Shown here piece after piece: positions 16,380 to 25,143 of a stretch of DNA of 52,416 nt. Position 1 is the first letter of the stretch. Each line of letters begins with the position of its first letter. The position numbers and the translations under genes are program-made. Source of the stretch: a delta proteobacterium ML8_F1 (lineage in GTDB: Bacteria; Bacillota; Clostridia; Peptostreptococcales; Acidaminobacteraceae); the NCBI GenBank assembly GCA_002029975.1, contig LQBE01000008.1:21501-73916 (forward strand). The letters are read 5' to 3'. A model generated the notes under the pieces. It did not search any database, had not been told where the DNA came from, and saw only the letters and a list, made by a program, of their open reading frames with translations.

Positions 16380-17570
16380 ATGGAATTAAGAGACAAGATC
16401 GAAGAGATTTTTGAGGAAGTTGTCGGCATCAGGCGCCGGATTCACCAGTATCCAGAGCTTGGATTTCAGGAGTACAGGACCCAGTCCCTGGTCATGGAGT
16501 CCCTTGAAGTCCTGGGCATAGAGCACCACCCAGTGGCCAGAACCGGGGTGCTGGGAATCATACGGGGCAAGGCACCCGGAAAAGTGGTTGCCCTGAGGGC
16601 GGATATGGATGCCCTGCCCCTGACAGAGGAGACCAAAGTCCCCTATGCTTCTAAAAACAAGGGTGTCATGCACGCCTGCGGCCATGACGCCCACACTGCC
16701 ATGCTCCTGGGTATTGCAAAAATCCTTGAGGCGATGAAGGAGGAATTTGAGGGGACAGTAAAACTCTTCTTTCAACCGGCAGAGGAAACCGATGGCGGCG
16801 CGGTGCCCATGATTGAAGCGGGGGTCATGGAAAATCCCCGGGTGGATTACAGTCTGGGTCTGCATGTCATGCCCCAGTATCCTGTGGGGGTGGTGGGGCT
16901 CAAGTATGGAAAAATGAATGCCTCCACCGACACGATTGAAATCAGAATCACCGGCAGGGGAGGGCACGGGGCCTATCCCCACCAGGCGGTGGATGCCATT
17001 GTGATCGCCGGACATGTGATTACCGCCCTTCAGTCGGTGGTGAGCCGCACTGTCTCTCCCCTGGATGCCGTGGTTTTGAGTTTTGGGAAAATTTCAGGGG
17101 GAACCGCAGAGAATATCATTGCCGCAGAGGTGGTTCTCACGGGAACCCTGAGGACCCTGGATGAAAAAGTTCGCAAAGAAGTCAAGGAGCGCCTCACAGG
17201 CCTTGTGGCCGACACCTGCAGGGCTCACGGGGGCAGGGGGGAAACCCGGGTGAAGGAGGGATACAATGCCCTGGTCAACGATGACGAGGTGGTCGATCTC
17301 ATCCGGCGCAATGCGGTTGACTATCTTGGTGAGTCAGGAGTGGTGATTGCCCGGGAGCCAAGTCTCGGGGCCGAGGATTTCTCCTTCTTTTTGAATCACA
17401 GCCGGGGAGCCTTCTTTGTCATCGGCTGCGGCAATGAAGAAAAAGGCATCCGCCAGGGACTGCACCACCCCGCCTTTGACCTTGATGAGGCGTGTCTGAA
17501 AACGGGAATCGCCCTTCAGGTGATGAATACCCTGTCCCTTCTGGGGGGGTCAATCCCTGAGAGTGGCTGA
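16380..17570 (+). CDS. M20-family amidohydrolase (N-acyl-amino-acid / aminoacylase type)
   Basis: A 396-residue metal-dependent amidohydrolase of the M20D type (hippurate hydrolase, N-acetyl-diaminopimelate deacetylase, aminoacylase group). Landmarks: RRRIHQYPELGFQEYRT at the N-terminus, LRADMDALPLTEE, metal ligands in HACGHDAHTAMLLG and QPAEETDGGA, the dimerisation domain GRGGHGAYPHQAVDAI and the C-terminal LHHPAFDLDE. Members cleave N-acyl or N-acetyl groups from amino acids or short peptides; the substrate is not determinable. No signal peptide, so cytoplasmic. Its 3' end overlaps the convergent LD-carboxypeptidase gene by 21 bases. Confidence 0.92.
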   Translation: MELRDKIEEIFEEVVGIRRRIHQYPELGFQEYRTQSLVMESLEVLGIEHHPVARTGVLGIIRGKAPGKVVALRADMDALPLTEETKVPYASKNKGVMHACGHDAHTAMLLGIAKILEAMKEEFEGTVKLFFQPAEETDGGAVPMIEAGVMENPRVDYSLGLHVMPQYPVGVVGLKYGKMNASTDTIEIRITGRGGHGAYPHQAVDAIVIAGHVITALQSVVSRTVSPLDAVVLSFGKISGGTAENIIAAEVVLTGTLRTLDEKVRKEVKERLTGLVADTCRAHGGRGETRVKEGYNALVNDDEVVDLIRRNAVDYLGESGVVIAREPSLGAEDFSFFLNHSRGAFFVIGCGNEEKGIRQGLHHPAFDLDEACLKTGIALQVMNTLSLLGGSIPESG

Positions 17571-18497
17571 TTCCAGAAATTCCACGGTTTTCATGTCGGC
17601 GTCTATCCGGACCTTCACCCCCAGGGGGATGGTGAACTGGGGGGAGACGTGTCCGGCTCTGAAATTGGTAAGAACGGGAAACTCGTAGGGTGCGAGGATC
17701 TCCTTGAAAATGGTGTCCAGGGGCAGGTCCACCTTGTCCTGGTAGCCGGTTTCCGCCCGGCAGCCATGAAAGGTGCCGAGGATGACTCCCGCCGCATCCT
17801 TGAATTTTCCGCTGAGCTCCAGGGACATCAGCATCCGGTCCATGACAGAGTGGTATTCGTGGACCTCCTCGATGAAGAGAATCTTCCCCCGGGTATCCAC
17901 CTCGTACTCAGAGCCCAGGGCTGCGGTGAGGAGGGAAAGATTCCCTCCCACAATCTCCCCGGTGGCAGAGCCGCCCTTCAAGGCACCCAGAGGTTCACCC
18001 GCCGGCGCTTCGTAAAGGCCCAGGGGGCTGTCACTCAGGAGATTCTTCTTCAACCACCCGAAGGTGTAGGGGTTGAAAGGATAGAGGGGAGTCTGGTTGT
18101 AGGCGGTGGGCCCGTGGAAGGTCACCAGGCCTGACAGGCGGTTGAGGGGGATATGCAGCCCGGTGATATCGCTGTAGCCCAAGAAGACCTTCGGATGGTG
18201 TTTAATCATTTCGAAATCGATTCTCCTGAGGAGCCTCGGGGTGCCGTAGCCTCCCCTCAGGGCGATAATGCCTTTGATGGCGGGATTCTCAAAGGCTGCA
18301 TTGACATCCTCTGCTCTTTGGAAGTCTTCTCCGGCCAGGTGGCCATGGCGCAGGTGACAACTGGGATAAAAGACCGGTTCAAGTCCCAGGGCCTCTACAG
18401 AGACCCTGGCCTTATCAAGGTTCGAGGCTAGAATCGGAGACGAGGGGGCGACGATGGCCACTTTATCCCCCGGCAATAAAGTTTTTGGCTTGATCAT
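17550..18497 (-). CDS. ldcA: Muramoyltetrapeptide LD-carboxypeptidase (family S66)
   Basis: A 315-residue serine LD-carboxypeptidase, a family that removes the terminal D-alanine from murein tetrapeptides during wall recycling. The catalytic triad can be placed by comparison with LdcA: Ser109 in GYSD, Glu at 210-211 in FIEEVHEYHS and His283 in RAGHVSP. The N-terminal LLPGDKVAIVAPSSP and RGGYGTPRLL are also typical. It has no signal peptide, consistent with cytoplasmic recycling; some family members instead act in microcin resistance. ATG at 18497 follows AAAGGAG. A sigma-54-like promoter lies upstream at 18542-18557. Confidence 0.92.
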   Translation of the reverse strand: MIKPKTLLPGDKVAIVAPSSPILASNLDKARVSVEALGLEPVFYPSCHLRHGHLAGEDFQRAEDVNAAFENPAIKGIIALRGGYGTPRLLRRIDFEMIKHHPKVFLGYSDITGLHIPLNRLSGLVTFHGPTAYNQTPLYPFNPYTFGWLKKNLLSDSPLGLYEAPAGEPLGALKGGSATGEIVGGNLSLLTAALGSEYEVDTRGKILFIEEVHEYHSVMDRMLMSLELSGKFKDAAGVILGTFHGCRAETGYQDKVDLPLDTIFKEILAPYEFPVLTNFRAGHVSPQFTIPLGVKVRIDADMKTVEFLESATLRD

Positions 18498-18541
18498 AGT
18501 AGCAATTCTCCTTTAAAAAAGTTATTCTGATAATAATACAA

Positions 18542-18557
18542 GCGAATTTCATGCCAA
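18542..18557 (-). promoter_or_regulatory. Sigma-54-like promoter for the LD-carboxypeptidase gene
   Basis: Read on the minus strand, TTGGCATGAAATTCGCTT contains TGGCAT and, exactly ten bases after the GG, a GC (-24/-12 pattern; consensus TGGCAC-N5-TTGC). The expected start is near 18530, about 33 bases before the gene. A sigma-54 activator is encoded 1.1 kb away and another such promoter precedes its downstream operon. The -12 box (TCGC) has one mismatch. Confidence 0.55.
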
Positions 18558-18571
18558 TAAAGGAGTGTCTC

Positions 18572-19579
18572 ATGAAAAACAAAAAAAACACACCGGACAG
18601 GTATCAAGGCCCTTCCCTGGTGGACGCCCATCTGGACCTTGGAGCCATTGTCTATGAGGGCAAGCGCCGGGGGGAAAAGCAGATTATCAAGAAACATTTT
18701 CTGGAGGATTTCAGAAACATCGGTCTCAAGCTGGTGGTGGGGGCTGTTTTTGTGGATTCCGTTTATATCCCTGAGAAGGCCCTGAGGGTTGCCGTCAATC
18801 AAGTGGAGGATGTTCTCCAGGAGATTGAGGAGAGCCCGGAGGATTTCATCCTGGTCAAGGACAAGACAAGTCTTGAAGCCTGCCTGGAGGGAAACCGGAT
18901 TGGAATCATTCTCTCCCTCGAGGGTGCGGATCCCCTTTACGACGACCTGGACCTCCTGAGGGTTTTTTTCAGACTCGGAGTCCGGGGGCTGGGACTCACC
19001 TGGAGTCGCCGCAACTATGCCGCCGACGGCAGCTTCTTCAGCCCCAGAATCCAGGGGAGGGTCGGAGGACTGACCCCCTTTGGCGTGGACTTGATCCGGG
19101 AAGCCGAGCACCTGGGAATGTTTCTGGATTACAGCCATCTCAATGACGAGGGGTTTGAAGATGCCCTGGCGTACTCCACGAAACCCTTCATTTTCAGTCA
19201 TTCCAACTCAAGGGTGCGGCATCCCTCCATGAGGAATATCTCCCACGAGATGATGAGGGCCCTCAGTGAAAGGGGCGGGGTCATCGGAATGAACGGGGTA
19301 CGCTCCCTCATCAGCGGCGAAAGAAGTCAGCATACCATCGAATACTTTGTGGACCATTTCGAGGACACCTTGAAGGTGGTGGGGTATGACCACGTGGGGC
19401 TGGGACTGGATTTTTGCAATCTCATCATGCCCAGGGAATATCCCGTGGACCTGCTGGAAAATCACGGTGAAATTCCCCTTGTGGCCGGGGAACTCATGAA
19501 GCGGGGACACCGCATCGAGGATATTGAAAAGATTTTGGGAGGCAATTTCATTCGATTCTTTAAAAAGCATTGGGAGTAG
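18572..19579 (+). CDS. M19-family (renal-type) dipeptidase
   Basis: A 335-residue membrane-dipeptidase-like zinc enzyme, here without signal peptide and so probably cytoplasmic. The binuclear metal site is visible: the HLD of LVDAHLDLG, the bridging Glu of LSLEGADPL, and His in FSHSNSRVRHPSMRN. Bacterial M19 enzymes cleave dipeptides and often accept a D-residue at the C-terminal side. I use ATG 18572 (site AAAGGAG, eight bases upstream) over an in-frame ATG at 18551. The sigma-54 regulator gene follows after six bases, so the two form an operon. Confidence 0.93.
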   Translation: MKNKKNTPDRYQGPSLVDAHLDLGAIVYEGKRRGEKQIIKKHFLEDFRNIGLKLVVGAVFVDSVYIPEKALRVAVNQVEDVLQEIEESPEDFILVKDKTSLEACLEGNRIGIILSLEGADPLYDDLDLLRVFFRLGVRGLGLTWSRRNYAADGSFFSPRIQGRVGGLTPFGVDLIREAEHLGMFLDYSHLNDEGFEDALAYSTKPFIFSHSNSRVRHPSMRNISHEMMRALSERGGVIGMNGVRSLISGERSQHTIEYFVDHFEDTLKVVGYDHVGLGLDFCNLIMPREYPVDLLENHGEIPLVAGELMKRGHRIEDIEKILGGNFIRFFKKHWE

Positions 19580-19585
19580 TGATTT

Positions 19586-21424
19586 ATGGGAGACCTGCTG
19601 AAAAACAACAATCTGCTTCAAATTCTTGAAGAGGGGATTATCGTGGTCAACCGGGATTTTGTAGTGGAATATGTCAATCCCAAGGCCAAGGAAATCCTCG
19701 GCCTCTACTACGGAGAAACCGCGACACCCCACGATGCAGGGGTCATCGAACCGGGAGATATTGTAATCCTTGGAAACAATCGCATGGGTTGCGATGACGG
19801 TTTTCTCGAGAAGGAGGACCTGAAATGTCTGGGTATCAGGGAAAAGGACCTGCTTCCCGGGGATGCCTTCATTGCCGCGGGTTCTTTTTTAGACCCCAGA
19901 ACCAAGCCCTTTTACCGGGTTTTCAAGACCTCGGGCTCCCAGGTGGTGTACCGGCTGGCAGGGAAAATCAAGGGAATCGACCTTGCCGTGGAGATTGACG
20001 AGGAAAACAAGGCAATTACCGTGGACACCCCCTTGGGATCCTACAGTATGAAATTTTTCTACTGCATCGGCTTTGCCGTGGTTCTGAGCGCAAAGACCTT
20101 CAAGCCCAAATTCCACCAGCAGCGGGGTTATTCCTACCGCGGGGAGTCCCTGAAGGATCTGCTTGGGGGGAGACCCTTCCACGAAAAAAAGGGGTACCGG
20201 ACTGAGGTGGATATTCTGGGAACCCGGCTGGATGCTTTTCCGGGGCACGGGGATATCTACCAGTGGATTTCACAGGCCTTTGAAACGGGCAAGGGAATCA
20301 AGGGCAGAATCATTGAAATCAACAAGATTCCTCTTCTGAGCAGCATCGCCCTGTTTGAAGAAGGGGCCATGGTCCGCATCGAGAACATCCAGGAGATCGA
20401 GGATGTCCTCAGGTTCCGCAACCAGGCCTTTGACAACCTCATCAAGCGGGAGGACTTTATACGGAGCAGGCTCGACAGCGACCGGGAGGACCCTTTCAAG
20501 CGGATCACCGGCAACAGTGTGGCGGTTAGCAAGGTCAAGCACCTTGCCTACAAGGCGGCCACCGCCCAGACCACGGTGCTCCTTACCGGGGAAAGCGGCA
20601 CCGGGAAAAGTCTTTTCGCCTCGGAAATCCATGATAAAAGCGGTCGGGAAGGCCCCTTTATCCATGTGAACTGTGGTGCGATTCCGGACAATCTGTTCGA
20701 AAGTGAACTCTTCGGCTATGTCAGGGGTTCCTTCACTGGGGCTTCCAACCAGGGGAAAACCGGCTATTTCGAGGCCGCGGCGGGAGGGACTATTTTTCTG
20801 GATGAAATTGCCGAAGTGCCCATCCACATCCAGTCGAAACTCCTCCATGTGCTGCAGGAAAAACAGTTTTACAGGATTGGCATGCCCCATCCCTCAAAAA
20901 CCGATGCCAGGGTGATTGCCGCCACCAATGCCGATCTGGAAAAGGCGGTCCGGGAGGGTAAATTCCGCAAGGACCTCTACTACCGGATCAATGTATTCCC
21001 CATTGAGCTGCCGCCCCTGAGAAAACGCAAGCAGGATCTTCCCGGGTTGATTCTCGAGCTGAGCCGCGCCATCAGCCGTCGCTACGGCTCCGTTGAAAAG
21101 CAGTTTTCAGGCAACGCTCTGGAAAAGCTTTTGAACTACGACTGGCCGGGAAATATCCGGGAGCTGGAGAATGTCATCGAGCGGGCGGTGATTATCTCCG
21201 ACGGGGCCATTGTCTATCCGGAGCACATTGATATCTCCCAGGACCAGATGGCCTACTATCTCAAGGATATTCTGGAAATCACCGAGAAAAAAACCATCCT
21301 TGAAACCCTGGAAGCTTGCAATTATTCCAATAAGATCACCATGAGAAAGCTGGGGATTTCAAAATCCGCCTACTACGACAAGCTCAAGAAATACGGGATT
21401 GATCCCCTGAAAGGACCAGAATGA
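19586..21424 (+). CDS. Sigma-54-dependent transcriptional activator (PAS, AAA+, HTH)
   Basis: A 612-residue bacterial enhancer-binding protein. A short PAS-like segment at the N-terminus (about 8-40) is followed by a region of about 220 residues I cannot name, with EPGDIVILGNNRMGCDDG and LPGDAFIAAG. The AAA+ domain (about 300-540) has Walker A GESGTGKS (about 336), the sigma-54-contacting loop GSFTGA (about 383), Walker B GTIFLDEI and arginine-finger region. The C-terminus holds a Fis-type helix-turn-helix (TMRKLGISKSAYYDKLKKYGI). It probably senses a small molecule and activates the sigma-54 promoter before the peptide transporter at 21499 and perhaps that of ldcA. Confidence 0.93.
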   Translation: MGDLLKNNNLLQILEEGIIVVNRDFVVEYVNPKAKEILGLYYGETATPHDAGVIEPGDIVILGNNRMGCDDGFLEKEDLKCLGIREKDLLPGDAFIAAGSFLDPRTKPFYRVFKTSGSQVVYRLAGKIKGIDLAVEIDEENKAITVDTPLGSYSMKFFYCIGFAVVLSAKTFKPKFHQQRGYSYRGESLKDLLGGRPFHEKKGYRTEVDILGTRLDAFPGHGDIYQWISQAFETGKGIKGRIIEINKIPLLSSIALFEEGAMVRIENIQEIEDVLRFRNQAFDNLIKREDFIRSRLDSDREDPFKRITGNSVAVSKVKHLAYKAATAQTTVLLTGESGTGKSLFASEIHDKSGREGPFIHVNCGAIPDNLFESELFGYVRGSFTGASNQGKTGYFEAAAGGTIFLDEIAEVPIHIQSKLLHVLQEKQFYRIGMPHPSKTDARVIAATNADLEKAVREGKFRKDLYYRINVFPIELPPLRKRKQDLPGLILELSRAISRRYGSVEKQFSGNALEKLLNYDWPGNIRELENVIERAVIISDGAIVYPEHIDISQDQMAYYLKDILEITEKKTILETLEACNYSNKITMRKLGISKSAYYDKLKKYGIDPLKGPE

Positions 21425-21428
21425 TGGA

Positions 21429-21464
21429 CGGGTTTTCCGAAAAAAAGGAAAACCCGCTTTTTTT
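21429..21464 (+). terminator. Terminator after the sigma-54 activator gene
   Basis: A perfect 10-bp stem, CGGGTTTTCC (21429-21438) with GGAAAACCCG (21447-21456), is followed by seven T. It separates the activator transcript from the transporter operon. Confidence 0.92.
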
Positions 21465-21498
21465 AGCCCTTGAATCCCCGCAATGGCGCCTTGAAAGT

Positions 21499-21515
21499 TG
21501 GCATTCAAATTGCAA
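21499..21515 (+). promoter_or_regulatory. Sigma-54 promoter of the peptide transporter operon
   Basis: TTGGCATTCAAATTGCAA fits the -24/-12 consensus: TGGCAT, GG at 21500-21501, then GC at 21512-21513 in TTGCA with exactly ten bases between. The start point would be near 21525, about 43 bases before the lipoprotein gene, whose site AGGAGG is strong. The activator gene ends just upstream. Confidence 0.85.
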
Positions 21516-21567
21516 TAAGCATAGGCAGCACGCTTCGCAGGAAGAAAATAAAAAACAGGAGGTAATT

Positions 21568-23211
21568 ATGAAAAGAAAACTGAGTTTGCTGCTTGTGGCC
21601 CTGTTGGTGATGGCCTTCATCTTCTCAGGATGCTCCAGTTCTCAAGAGCCCCAGGAGGAAGAACCGCCAAAGGAAATTGTCACTTTGAGAATCGGCGCCA
21701 AGACTGAACCGGATTCAACCAGTCCCCTGATTGCCACACTTTCCGCCTATGACATCATTGACAACCTGGTATACGACGACCTTATTGAATATGATGATGA
21801 CCTCAATCCAGTGGGTTCCCTGGCGGAGTCCTGGACCGTCAGCGATGACGGCCTCGAGTGGACCTTTGTCCTGAAGGAGGGAATCAAGTGGTTTGACGGA
21901 GAGGATTTCACTGCGGACGACGTGGTATGGACCTATAATGCCCTGGTCAACGGGGAGTTTCCCCAGAGTGTCCAGCTGGCCGGGGTCACTCAGGCGGAAA
22001 AAGTCGACGACTACACCGTCAAGGTAGTCACGGAAGCGCCCAAGGCGGACATGGAAGCGGCCAGGGTGTCAATCCTTCCTGAACATATCTATTCCGAATA
22101 CGCTCTTGAGGAACTCAATAGCTTTGCCGAGGAATTTCCGGTAGGAACGGGACCCTTTGAAATGGTAGAGTGGGAACCGGGACAGTTTATCAAATTCAAG
22201 GCCAATGAGGACTACTTTGCCAGTGCCCCTCAAATAGACGAGATAGTCTATGTCTTCTTTGCCAACGACGATACCCTCACCCAGGCCCTGACAGTGGGTG
22301 AAGTGGATGCCGTCACGGCCGTGGCGACGACACAAATCGATACCCTCAAAGCGGATGAGAACATTGAAGTGATTCAAGCCCTGGGCAGGAACTTCACCCA
22401 GCTGGGCTTCAACTGCTGGGAGGCCGAGGAATCCCTGGGCAATCCCCTGGTGCTTGACCCGGCCATCCGTCTCGCCACTGACTGGGCCCTGGACAAGGAA
22501 GAAATCGTCGCCATCGCCCTGAACGGTCTGGGAACCCCGGGAACTTCCCTGATTCCACCTTCAGTGGGAGAATGGCACTGGGAGCCCGGCGAGGAACGCC
22601 ACTCCTACAATCCTGAAAAAGCCAGGGAAATTCTTGAAAACGCCGGCTACACCGACACCGACGGAGACGGTATCCGGGAGGACAGCGAGGGGAACAAGCT
22701 GGACTTCAGGTTCGCTGTAATCTCCAGCTACGGAGAAGCCTACGTGAAAGCTTCTGCCATCATTCAGAAGAATCTCCAGGACATCGGCATCAACACCACC
22801 ATCACTCTGATGGACGGCGGCGCCCAGTCGGACCTCATCTATGAAGAGAACTTCGATACGGACATGTTCATCTGGGGCTGGGGCACAGAGCTGGATCCAA
22901 GTCTCAAGCTGTCGGTACTTCTGACGGAGCAGGTGGGCAAAAGAAGCGACGCATTTTATTCCAATGAAGCCTACGATGCCCTCTATCAAGAGCAGCTCGT
23001 AGAGGTAGACCGTGAAAAGCGTGTTGAAATCGTCCATGAAATGCAAAAAATCATCTATGAGGAAGCCCCCTATGTCATCCTGTACAACAAGGATTCCATA
23101 GAGGCCTATCGTACGGATAAATTCGAGGGATGGACCCGGGTGCCCTCAGAAATCGGCACCACCATCACCCAGGTCAACAAATCCAATTTCCTCAGCGTGA
23201 AGCCAAAATAA
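21568..23211 (+). CDS. Peptide ABC transporter substrate-binding lipoprotein
   Basis: A 547-residue SBP_bac_5 family binding protein. The real start is ATG 21568 behind AGGAGG; the frame stays open further upstream through the terminator and promoter. Residues 1-22 form a lipoprotein signal (basic KRK, hydrophobic core, lipobox FSGC), so the mature protein is anchored outside the membrane. The family start LRIGAKTEPDSTSPLIATLSAYDIIDNLVYDDLIEYDDDL is split here only by position; LAESWTVSDDGLEWTFVLKEG follows. It is the first gene of a five-gene transporter set plus hydrolase controlled by the sigma-54 promoter at 21499. Confidence 0.95.
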   Translation: MKRKLSLLLVALLVMAFIFSGCSSSQEPQEEEPPKEIVTLRIGAKTEPDSTSPLIATLSAYDIIDNLVYDDLIEYDDDLNPVGSLAESWTVSDDGLEWTFVLKEGIKWFDGEDFTADDVVWTYNALVNGEFPQSVQLAGVTQAEKVDDYTVKVVTEAPKADMEAARVSILPEHIYSEYALEELNSFAEEFPVGTGPFEMVEWEPGQFIKFKANEDYFASAPQIDEIVYVFFANDDTLTQALTVGEVDAVTAVATTQIDTLKADENIEVIQALGRNFTQLGFNCWEAEESLGNPLVLDPAIRLATDWALDKEEIVAIALNGLGTPGTSLIPPSVGEWHWEPGEERHSYNPEKAREILENAGYTDTDGDGIREDSEGNKLDFRFAVISSYGEAYVKASAIIQKNLQDIGINTTITLMDGGAQSDLIYEENFDTDMFIWGWGTELDPSLKLSVLLTEQVGKRSDAFYSNEAYDALYQEQLVEVDREKRVEIVHEMQKIIYEEAPYVILYNKDSIEAYRTDKFEGWTRVPSEIGTTITQVNKSNFLSVKPK

Positions 23212-23221
23212 TATGAATTCT

Positions 23222-23250
23222 GGGGATAGAGAAGAGCCTTCTCTATCCCC
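23222..23250 (+). repeat. Intercistronic hairpin between binding protein and permease genes
   Basis: A perfect 12-bp stem, GGGGATAGAGAA (23222-23233) with TTCTCTATCCCC (23239-23250), has a 5-base loop and no T-run. Such hairpins often protect the upstream message or cause partial termination, giving more binding protein than permease. Confidence 0.75.
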
Positions 23251-23277
23251 ACCTTAAAAAGGTGTGATGATGACTTC

Positions 23278-24249
23278 ATGAATATCAATTATGTCCTTAG
23301 AAAGCTCTTCCATTCTCTGATTACGGTCCTGATTGTAATTACCATCAACTTTTTTCTCTTTCGCATCATGCCGGGAGATCCCTTTGCCATGATTGCCAAG
23401 GCGGGAAACCTGTCGGCGGAGTACAAGGAATCCCTCAGTGCCCTTTACGGCTTTGACGAAGCATTCCACATTCAGTATCTGAAATATCTGAGACAGCTTT
23501 TCTCCTTTGATTTCGGACTGAGTTTCAAATACAGAAAACCCGTGCTGGAGGTCATCGGCAACAGGCTGGTGGCAACACTCCTTCTGGCCTTTTTCGCCCA
23601 GATATTCGCCATCGTAGCCGGTGCTGTCATCGGAACGATTTCCGCTGCCTTCCGGGGCAGGAAAATCGATGTGATGGCCCTGGGTTTCGCTCTACTGGTG
23701 TATGCCATTCCCGCCTTCTGGCTGGGAATTGTCCTGGTCCTGTTCTTTTCTGTCAAACTGGGGGCCTTCCCCCTCAACGGCATGGTGGTGGCCGGGATGA
23801 CCCACCCCACCACCTGGGCCTATGTCATGGATGTCGGACGGCATCTTGTCTTGCCGGTGATTACCATGGGCATGGCCATCATGGGGGGATATGCCATTAT
23901 CATGCGGGGATCCCTGCTGGATGTTTTCACAGAGGATTATATCACCACCGCCCGGGCAAAGGGTTTCAAACGCAGGGATATTGTAATCCATCACGCCCTC
24001 CCCAATGCCCTTTTGCCCATGGTTACCGTAATCGCCATCAATATGGGATTCATGATCAGTGGTGCGATTCAGACTGAAACCGTCTTCAGCTGGCCGGGAA
24101 TTGGTCGCCTGGTTTATGAGGCCCTGATGGCCAGGGACTACCCGGTACTCCAGGGGGCTTTTCTCATCATCAGTATCACTGTGATTCTGGCCAATCTGAT
24201 CGCTGATATCCTCTACGGATATCTCGACCCGCGAATCAAGTACGACTAA
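23278..24249 (+). CDS. Peptide ABC transporter permease, DppB/OppB type
   Basis: A 323-residue inner-membrane permease with six spans. It starts INYVLRKLFHSLITVLIVITINFFLFRIMPGDPF, the typical first span and periplasmic loop of DppB/OppB. The EAA loop that contacts the ATPase reads DYITTARAKGFKRRDIVIHHALPNALLP (split over about residues 221-248). The ribosome site (AAAGGTG) is weaker than that of the binding protein gene. It pairs with the DppC/OppC-type permease that begins 11 bases downstream. Confidence 0.93.
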   Translation: MNINYVLRKLFHSLITVLIVITINFFLFRIMPGDPFAMIAKAGNLSAEYKESLSALYGFDEAFHIQYLKYLRQLFSFDFGLSFKYRKPVLEVIGNRLVATLLLAFFAQIFAIVAGAVIGTISAAFRGRKIDVMALGFALLVYAIPAFWLGIVLVLFFSVKLGAFPLNGMVVAGMTHPTTWAYVMDVGRHLVLPVITMGMAIMGGYAIIMRGSLLDVFTEDYITTARAKGFKRRDIVIHHALPNALLPMVTVIAINMGFMISGAIQTETVFSWPGIGRLVYEALMARDYPVLQGAFLIISITVILANLIADILYGYLDPRIKYD

Positions 24250-24260
24250 GGAGGATCCCT

Positions 24261-25142
24261 ATGACCTACCGACGAGAAGATTTTGAACTGCACAAAAAGA
24301 ATTTCAAAAATTTCATTACCCTTTTCAAGGGCAATCCCATGGGGATCATCGGATTTTACATCATTGTGTTTTTTCTGGTGGTGGCCCTGGTCGGGCCCAT
24401 CCTGTACCACTACAATCCGCAGGATTTCAATAGTGCTCATATGATTGAGGCACCCTCAAGGCAGTTTGTCCTGGGAACCGACGACATGGGCAGAGATATC
24501 CTCGGCGCCCTGATTTATGGCTCCAGAGTCTCTCTCATGATCGGGGTTTTCGCCACTTTGATTTCAGTCTTCATCGGAACCCTTGTGGGACTGGTTTCAG
24601 GTTTCATCGGGGGGAGGCTTGACAGTGTGCTGATGCGTTTCACCGACGGATTCATGGTGTTGCCGAAGCTGCCCCTGATTATGATTCTGGCGGCACTGCT
24701 GGGATCAAGTACCCGCAATATCATCATTGTTCTGGGTCTGACCAGCTGGACCGGCACCGCCCGTCTGGTCAGGTCCCAGACCCTTTCGGTGAAGCAGCGG
24801 GCTTTCATAGAGCGGGCCTTTGCGGTGGGAGCGGGCAGAGTCTATATCATGCTCAGGCACGTCCTGCCCAATGTGTTTCCCCTGGTGTTTTCCAATACCA
24901 TTCTGGTGACCGCCACGGCAATCCTCACAGAGACCACCCTCAGTTTTCTGGGCCTGGGCAATCCCATGGTCCCCAGCTGGGGACAGATTCTCAGGGGGGC
25001 TTTCACCTCCGGAGCCGTGAGCATCGGTGCCTGGTGGTATTTTATTCCCGCAGGCCTCGCAGTGATTGTCCTGGTGCTGGGATTTACTTTTCTGGGGTAC
25101 TCCTTTGATGAAATTCTCAATCCAAAGCTGAGGAGTCGATAA
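24261..25142 (+). CDS. Peptide ABC transporter permease, DppC/OppC type
   Basis: A 293-residue permease with six spans. The N-terminal cytoplasmic segment is followed by the first span (about 31-53), the LGTDDMGRDILGALIYGSRVSL motif typical of DppC/OppC and an EAA loop, AFAVGAGRVYIMLRHVLPNVFP. GGAGGA precedes its ATG. The downstream ATPase gene starts one base after the stop. Together with the gene before it, it forms the heterodimeric membrane pore. Confidence 0.93.
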   Translation: MTYRREDFELHKKNFKNFITLFKGNPMGIIGFYIIVFFLVVALVGPILYHYNPQDFNSAHMIEAPSRQFVLGTDDMGRDILGALIYGSRVSLMIGVFATLISVFIGTLVGLVSGFIGGRLDSVLMRFTDGFMVLPKLPLIMILAALLGSSTRNIIIVLGLTSWTGTARLVRSQTLSVKQRAFIERAFAVGAGRVYIMLRHVLPNVFPLVFSNTILVTATAILTETTLSFLGLGNPMVPSWGQILRGAFTSGAVSIGAWWYFIPAGLAVIVLVLGFTFLGYSFDEILNPKLRSR

Positions 25143-25143
25143 T

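Noticed and set aside
21421-21567. N-terminal extension of the binding protein to 21421
   Set aside because: It would translate through a perfect terminator and the sigma-54 promoter, and would hide the lipoprotein signal that starts at 21568.
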